Origin: JAMCXS01 sp964459065
Lineage (GTDB): Bacteria > Acidobacteriota > Terriglobia > UBA7540
Direction: 5' to 3'
Assembly (NCBI GenBank): GCA_964459065.1
Contig: CAYWMN010000110.1
Span: 1 to 11,409 of the forward strand
DNA length: 11,409 nt
Shown here: piece by piece, positions 8,401-11,409 of the stretch
Position numbering within the stretch: position 1 is the first letter of the stretch
How the letters are laid out: each line of letters begins with the position of its first letter
Made by a program: the position numbers and the translations under genes
The notes under the pieces: model-generated
What the model was told of the DNA's origin: nothing
Database searches by the model: none
What the model saw: the letters and a program-made list of their open reading frames with translations, nothing else

Positions 8401-9028
8401 TTCAGTGCAACACTGGGTCGAAGCTCAACAAGACGGCGTAAGCGCAGCCATTGTCCCGGTTGATGCTTTCCTTGTAACCCTGGGAGACATTGTGCGAGGA
8501 AAATGGCCGAAGGTTTTCAACGAGCGGAAAGGCACCATTTTCTCATACGTTATGAACAACTACTATTTCACCAATTGGCCGGCAAGCCAGGGTGGAGACT
8601 TCACTTTTCGCTACTTCTTTACCAGCGCCCGAGAGCTGACTCCCGAATATTTGAGCCATTTTGCGCGTGCGGAAATGACTCCCCTTGAGGTCGATATCAT
8701 CACGCGAAACGATAAGGAAACGGCGCGCCCAGGTCCCTTGCCGGCGGATCAGGGAAGCTTCATTGACATCGATCAACCCAATGTTGTATTAGTCACGTGG
8801 AAACAGGCTGAGAATGAAGACGGGATGATCTTGCGATTTGTAGAGGTTGCCGGCAATGAGGCCGCGGTGAACGTCCGAATTCCTCTCCTCAAAGTCCAGT
8901 CCGCATGGAACTGCAATGCCATGGAACAAAATGGGAGCCCGCTGGCGACATCGGAGCACGGCCTCAGCTTCTCCGTCAAGCCTTTCCAAATCATAACGGT
9001 GCGCGTGACAGGAACTTCCGGCATATGA
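5495..9028 (+). CDS. Tat-exported GH38-family glycosidase with N-terminal PL4 domain III-like module
   Basis: GH38 enzymes are zinc-dependent retaining alpha-mannosidases and relatives. Seen: a Tat signal with SRRQFIG at 7-13 (twin R8/R9) and a hydrophobic stretch to about 26. A module at about 47-220 opens LWQIGTFDYSPFEF and has GKSNPGKDW, closely like the CBM-like domain III of PL4 rhamnogalacturonan lyases. A beta-sandwich linker follows (about 225-322). The GH38 barrel (about 326-610) has HEHLDLGYTD (333-342), with H335/D337 as likely zinc ligands and D446 (TDVPS) as likely nucleophile. A helical middle domain has DEHTW (663-667), whose H665 may be the second zinc His. The C-terminal beta domains (about 720-1172) end in the usual GH38 style. 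The length (1,177) exceeds classical GH38 because of the front module. It is the first gene of a likely operon, 59 bases before the symporter. The fold and export are well supported. The substrate (mannoside, rhamnoside or other) is not readable. Confidence 0.9.
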   Translation: MEDKQFSRRQFIGRSITGTLATGLGWQLDPRDAQGETNSHASSDGKTLWQIGTFDYSPFEFSHGRQGPRRFPEGELVYVIGKSNPGKDWPAFQPGSTNGQAGFKRHPYTIQFDLPSVPKGLVTLKASLLVESPNVPSLEVEINGHRGLYYQHPKLNYVGGDGGIVVGPIGSADTIIAEIPPEFLVRGTNKLVLTAINESSVRDDSTHSGIVYDAIALIENPSATFDKNKVNVEVTPTIFYQQKDEALTELVDVYLRSNQSLAHGRVTLKLGGREFTHQLSSQRDFGEERAEFAVPEFARGTSAEVITKIGGKTRHFPVTLSPAKKWTLYVVPHEHLDLGYTDYQAKVAEVHSRVLDEAMQLTRSHPDFRFSSDGFWCFEEFLKGRTQPERDRLIQHVKEKKIFAPPQEASLLTGFASLEVLIRSLYSGFQFNQKHGGSFDYVNITDVPSYSWSYASILAGAGLKYFVAASDNDNAPILLYSRLNEKSPFWWEGPDGARILMWYSRTYLQVTYMFGMPPFLEAGRHSLPIFLQAYSHPGYKSDAVIVYGTQVENTDLFPQQAGMVTEWNKVYAYPRMQFSGFAEPMEHIAKQFGDSIPVVRGDGGPYWEFGNASDAAHVAMERATEQRALSAEKFSTISAIINPRIQPERAMLADVWRNMVLLDEHTWTYYASVSDPNCSESKSQISVKDNHAKQAMMGVDYLIRRHLAAIADSINSPAGTMIVFNSLNWKRSSMVSADVPKGYSLRDLTTKEEIPVHTRFSGKKYSRVRFLAEDVPAVGYKCYAMVPSKSKTPASSEIHGEVLENRYYRVTLDVESGGVKSIVDKELGREIVNTSSPYRFDQYLYVTGGDKWPTRIQHFGSAIPIPQLTIHNSERGRLISVTQEPFGIVARLESSALNTPKISTEIILFDKQKKIGFTNRVHKKKVYTKEGVYFAFPLMMDRPRFRYDLQNGFVNPASDQMPGAGKEWFSVQHWVEAQQDGVSAAIVPVDAFLVTLGDIVRGKWPKVFNERKGTIFSYVMNNYYFTNWPASQGGDFTFRYFFTSARELTPEYLSHFARAEMTPLEVDIITRNDKETARPGPLPADQGSFIDIDQPNVVLVTWKQAENEDGMILRFVEVAGNEAAVNVRIPLLKVQSAWNCNAMEQNGSPLATSEHGLSFSVKPFQIITVRVTGTSGI

Positions 9029-9073
9029 GGATTGCAGATGCAAGCAGCCACGGGTAGGCTGAACCTTTCCTGT

Positions 9074-9079
9074 GAGGAA
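9074..9079 (+). promoter_or_regulatory. Ribosome binding site of the RhaT-like gene
   Basis: GAGGAA ends 8 bases before the ATG at 9088, inside the 59-base gap after the glycosidase stop. The short gap and the lack of a hairpin support co-transcription with the glycosidase. Confidence 0.6.
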
Positions 9080-9087
9080 CGTCCGGC

Positions 9088-10119
9088 ATGAAGGAACAAC
9101 TTTCGTTAGGACTTGCACTGGTTTTGGTTGGCAGCATTTTGAACGGTAGTTTTGCTGTTCCCATGAAGCGAGAATCGGCCTGGCGGTGGGAAAACACCTG
9201 GTTGGTCTATTCGATCGTCGGCATGGTTCTGCTTCCCTGGGTGATTGCCTTCAAAACCGTTCCCCACCTCATGGCGATTTATCGCGGCGCGTCCGGGCAT
9301 GCGGTGCTGATGGTCTTGCTCTTCGGGCTGGCCGCAGGAACCGGGGCCATGTTGTTTGGATTGGGAATCGCCCGGCTCGGATTGGCATTGGGGTTCGCTC
9401 TGATCCTGGGGATATGCGCTTCGCTTGGGTCTTTGCTTCCCATGGTCATCCTGCACCCGGAGCGCCTGCTCACTCGCGAAGGCTACGCGTTGTTCGGTGG
9501 CACGCTCCTGGTGATTGTGGGTATTGTGTTTTGCGCGGTTGCCGGACAGCGGCGTGAACGCGAGGCGGCCGGGCAAATCCAGGCCAAAGACCAGTCCAGC
9601 CTTGCGGTAGGACTGATCATCTGCATCGCCTCCGGCGTCCTTTCCGCCATGTTGAATTTCGCTTTCGTGTTCGGCAAGGGATTGCAGGTTAGCGCGCTTT
9701 CCCGCGGGGCCAGCCCGAGCGCGTCCTCCAACACCATCTGGGCGCTCGCTCTCACCACGGCCTTTCTGGCCAACGGCGGCTATTGTGTGTACCTGTTGCG
9801 CAAGAACCATTCCTGGGGCACCTATTTCAAGGCCCAGACCTCCTATAAGGATTGGCTGGGCAGCGGACTCATGGGACTGCTCTGGTTTGGCAGCGTGATC
9901 TTTTACGGGATGGGCGCCGTTCGCATGGGGGGACTTGGCGGCATCATCGGCTGGCCGATCTACATGGCGATGATCATTGTCACAGCCTATGTGTGGGGAG
10001 TGGTTACTGGAGAATGGGCCAAGGCAAGCCGCAGATCATTTGCTTATGCCTGTTCAGGCGTCAGCATTCTGTTGCTTGCTATTTACGTAATCTCGCTCGC
10101 CGCCAAGCCGGGTGCTTGA
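9088..10119 (+). CDS. RhaT-family sugar/H+ symporter (L-rhamnose transporter-like)
   Basis: RhaT proteins carry L-rhamnose (and lyxose) into the cell with a proton, as ten-helix members of the drug/metabolite transporter superfamily. Seen: ten hydrophobic segments at about 5-24, 38-56, 72-92, 95-119, 134-153, 171-195, 215-237, 257-275, 284-306 and 318-338. The 343-residue length is almost the same as E. coli RhaT (344). Family landmarks are PMKR (25-28) with WRWENTW (32-38), LPWVI (49-53), a Gly-rich FGLAAGTG stretch (79-86), LGIARLGLALGFALILGI (92-109) and GEWAKASRR (308-316). The family call is firm, but similarity in detail to the E. coli protein is only moderate, so another deoxysugar or a methylated sugar is possible. 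Lying between an exported glycosidase and a URO-D protein, it most likely imports the sugar the glycosidase releases. I give no gene symbol because specificity is not shown. Confidence 0.88.
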   Translation: MKEQLSLGLALVLVGSILNGSFAVPMKRESAWRWENTWLVYSIVGMVLLPWVIAFKTVPHLMAIYRGASGHAVLMVLLFGLAAGTGAMLFGLGIARLGLALGFALILGICASLGSLLPMVILHPERLLTREGYALFGGTLLVIVGIVFCAVAGQRREREAAGQIQAKDQSSLAVGLIICIASGVLSAMLNFAFVFGKGLQVSALSRGASPSASSNTIWALALTTAFLANGGYCVYLLRKNHSWGTYFKAQTSYKDWLGSGLMGLLWFGSVIFYGMGAVRMGGLGGIIGWPIYMAMIIVTAYVWGVVTGEWAKASRRSFAYACSGVSILLLAIYVISLAAKPGA

Positions 10120-10131
10120 AGCCACGGCTTG
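10104..10131 (+). other. Hairpin over the 3' end of the symporter gene
   Basis: CAAGCCG (10104-10110) and CGGCTTG (10125-10131) pair perfectly around a 14-nt loop that contains the symporter stop codon (10117-10119). Only a short T-rich stretch (CTGATGTTT) follows, so this is at best a weak terminator. In an operon it could instead protect the upstream message or lower expression of the URO-D gene. Confidence 0.35.
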
Positions 10132-10243
10132 CTGATGTTTAGGGTTTCAGGAAAGGTCGTATGGCGGATCACGGGACCATCTTCGCAGATGCACCATTGG
10201 CCCAAGTCCGGTGCTTCACCAATCACAAACATTTTATACTCCC

Positions 10244-10249
10244 GAGGAG
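10244..10249 (+). promoter_or_regulatory. Ribosome binding site that decides the GTG start of the URO-D gene
   Basis: GAGGAG ends 9 bases before GTG 10259. The next in-frame upstream start (GTG 10211) has no purine-rich site at this distance. Starting at 10259 also gives the family's typical opening, M-N-S-R-E-R-V. Confidence 0.7.
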
Positions 10250-10258
10250 TTTGTTCCA

Positions 10259-11284
10259 GTGAATAGCAGAGAACGAGTCAAACGCACCATCAATTTTCAG
10301 AATCCTGATCGCGCCCCCATCTCACATGCCGTGCTTCCCGCGGCACAGATCAAGTACGGTGCAGCCCTGGACGAGATCTTAACGGAATTTCGCGAGGATT
10401 TCGGCTGGGACTACATGCAGGACCTTCCCCGCGAGGACTTCCCCGCCGTCTACAAGCAAGGAAGAAACACGGATGACTACGGCACCGTCTGGTTCTCAGA
10501 ATGGGCGGGAGTGTGCGGCATCCCAATCGAATGGCCCATTCGCGACCTTGATCGTTACGAGGAATACAAGTGGCCTGAAGTTTTCACCGCGGGGCCCCCT
10601 TCCGGCAGGCTCTATAGCGGACACATGATGGGCTACGATGATCGCTGGTACGCTCGCGGGGCCTGGCTCACTTACTTTGAGGAACTCCAGCAGCTGCGCG
10701 GAATGGAAAATTTTCTGATGGACATTGCCGTCGAATCGCCGAACTTTTACCGTTTACTGGACGATATGCTGGAATTCAACCTGCGCTGGATTGACGGTTG
10801 GACCGCTCTTGAGTATGACGGTCTCCATTTCGCTGATGATTGGGGCGGCCAGACCGGTTTGATGATCAAACCCGAAACCTGGCGCCGGATCTTCAAGCCT
10901 CGCTATGCCGAGATGTTCAAGCGAGTCCGTGAGCGCGGCATGGACGTCTGGTATCACACCGACGGGCAGGTGCGAGACATTCTGGGTGACCTCGTGGAGA
11001 TTGGCGTCCAGGTCATCAATTGCCAGGTGCCCGTTGTTGGACACAACTGGATCGCAGCCAACCTGCGGGGCCGCGTGGCCTTCCGCACCGATATCGACCG
11101 CCAGCGCGTCATGCCTTTTGGCTCAACCACGGAGGTCAAGGAGGAAGTTCACCGCACTTTTGAGGCTTGTGGCTCGTCAAAAGGCGGCGTCGTGGCTTGC
11201 GGTGAAGTTGGGCCGGACGTCCCGCTCGAAAACATCCGCGCCATGTATGAAGCTTTCCGCACCTATGGCGCCTATCAGGCGTGA
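10259..11284 (+). CDS. URO-D superfamily protein, not haem-pathway; possible methyltransferase
   Basis: The superfamily holds uroporphyrinogen decarboxylase (HemE) and the MtaA/MtbA-type corrinoid methyltransferases. From GTG 10259 the product has 341 residues and opens with the family signature NSRERVKRTINFQNPDRAPI (2-21). It lacks the HemE RQAGRY active-site motif, so haem synthesis is unlikely. Later landmarks are HFADDWGGQTG (190-200), KPETWRRIFKPRY (204-216), WYHTDGQ (231-237), VINCQVP (252-258) and VACGEVGPD (312-320). In MtaA/MtbA a His-X-Cys pair plus a later Cys bind zinc. Here that site reads H233-T-D235, with C255, C304 and C314 further on, so zinc binding would need Asp or another Cys. 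It follows the RhaT-like gene by 139 bases on the same strand. A role in handling a methylated sugar or an acceptor methyl group is inference. An alternative start at 10211 would add 16 residues. Confidence 0.85.
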   Translation: MNSRERVKRTINFQNPDRAPISHAVLPAAQIKYGAALDEILTEFREDFGWDYMQDLPREDFPAVYKQGRNTDDYGTVWFSEWAGVCGIPIEWPIRDLDRYEEYKWPEVFTAGPPSGRLYSGHMMGYDDRWYARGAWLTYFEELQQLRGMENFLMDIAVESPNFYRLLDDMLEFNLRWIDGWTALEYDGLHFADDWGGQTGLMIKPETWRRIFKPRYAEMFKRVRERGMDVWYHTDGQVRDILGDLVEIGVQVINCQVPVVGHNWIAANLRGRVAFRTDIDRQRVMPFGSTTEVKEEVHRTFEACGSSKGGVVACGEVGPDVPLENIRAMYEAFRTYGAYQA

Positions 11285-11337
11285 GGCCAGCCAAAACGCA
11301 ATCCTGGGCCTTCTATTCAAGGAGGGAGCCGTCGCTG

Positions 11338-11409
11338 ATGAGGGAATCGCTTCAGCCCCCTCGCTCATCTCCGCCCGCATTGTTCAAACGTCGAGGGCAC
11401 AAGTTCCCT
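11338..11409 (+). CDS. Possible start of a further gene, cut by the window end
   Basis: AAGGAGGG (11319-11326) is a strong ribosome site 11 bases before the ATG at 11338. The frame stays open for the 24 codons left, starting MRESLQPPRSSPPALFKRRG. It lies 53 bases past the URO-D stop on the same strand, where a fourth operon gene would begin. The visible peptide has no recognisable motif and is Pro/Arg-rich, which can also be a chance reading, and a weak inverted repeat (GATGAG 11337-11342 with CTCATC 11364-11369) overlaps the start. Confidence 0.35.
   Translation, partial: MRESLQPPRSSPPALFKRRGHKFP

Noticed and set aside
9106..9810. 234-residue minus-strand open frame inside the symporter gene
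   Set aside because: It is rich in Gln, His, Gly and Arg, as expected opposite a hydrophobic membrane protein, and has no start signal or known domain.
10259..11284. Haem-pathway uroporphyrinogen decarboxylase (hemE)
   Set aside because: The N-terminal RQAGRY active-site motif is absent, and the neighbours are sugar-related rather than haem genes.
1..11409. tRNA, rRNA, CRISPR array, transposase or integrase
   Set aside because: I saw no conserved RNA gene sequence, no regular spaced repeats and no recombinase motif in any reading frame.

Overview
The window reads as bacterial chromosome, moderately GC-rich by eye. It holds five well-supported protein genes in three blocks and no RNA gene, insertion sequence, CRISPR array or phage gene that I can recognise. 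The gene content points to a soil-type Acidobacteriota or a similar deep-branching Gram-negative. It includes a Tat-exported GH38-type glycosidase of about 1,200 residues, a RhaT-type sugar symporter beside it, a non-haem URO-D family protein, an arylsulfotransferase with an Ig-like front domain, and a polyprenyl-phosphate sugar transferase of the PEP-CTERM/EpsB kind. The organism is inferred from family habits only; there is no taxonomic marker in the window.

Block 1 (1-1959): a secreted or lipid-anchored arylsulfate sulfotransferase on the plus strand, with all the expected active-site His/Arg residues. It converges on block 2. A short GC-rich hairpin sits over the shared 3' ends.

Block 2 (1960-4803, minus strand): a seven-helix membrane protein ending in a DUF2914 domain. 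A 315-base gap with two inverted repeats and a -10-like box follows. Then comes the initiating sugar-1-phosphate transferase of an exopolysaccharide or envelope glycan pathway. The gap suggests the transferase may have its own promoter and a structured leader of about 170 nt.

Block 3 (4804-11409, plus strand): a 691-base divergent intergenic region leads into a likely operon. Its first gene encodes a Tat-exported GH38 enzyme with an N-terminal rhamnogalacturonan-lyase-like (PL4 domain III) beta-sandwich. The second encodes a RhaT-family L-rhamnose/H+ symporter, and the third a URO-D superfamily protein that lacks the haem-pathway signature. A possible fourth gene starts at 11338 and runs off the end. 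The simplest reading is a small glycan-use locus: the exported glycosidase binds and trims a plant or bacterial glycan, the symporter imports the released deoxysugar, and the URO-D protein does an unassigned step, perhaps methyl transfer. The combination is the most interesting thing in the window. Its substrate and the URO-D chemistry are inferences.
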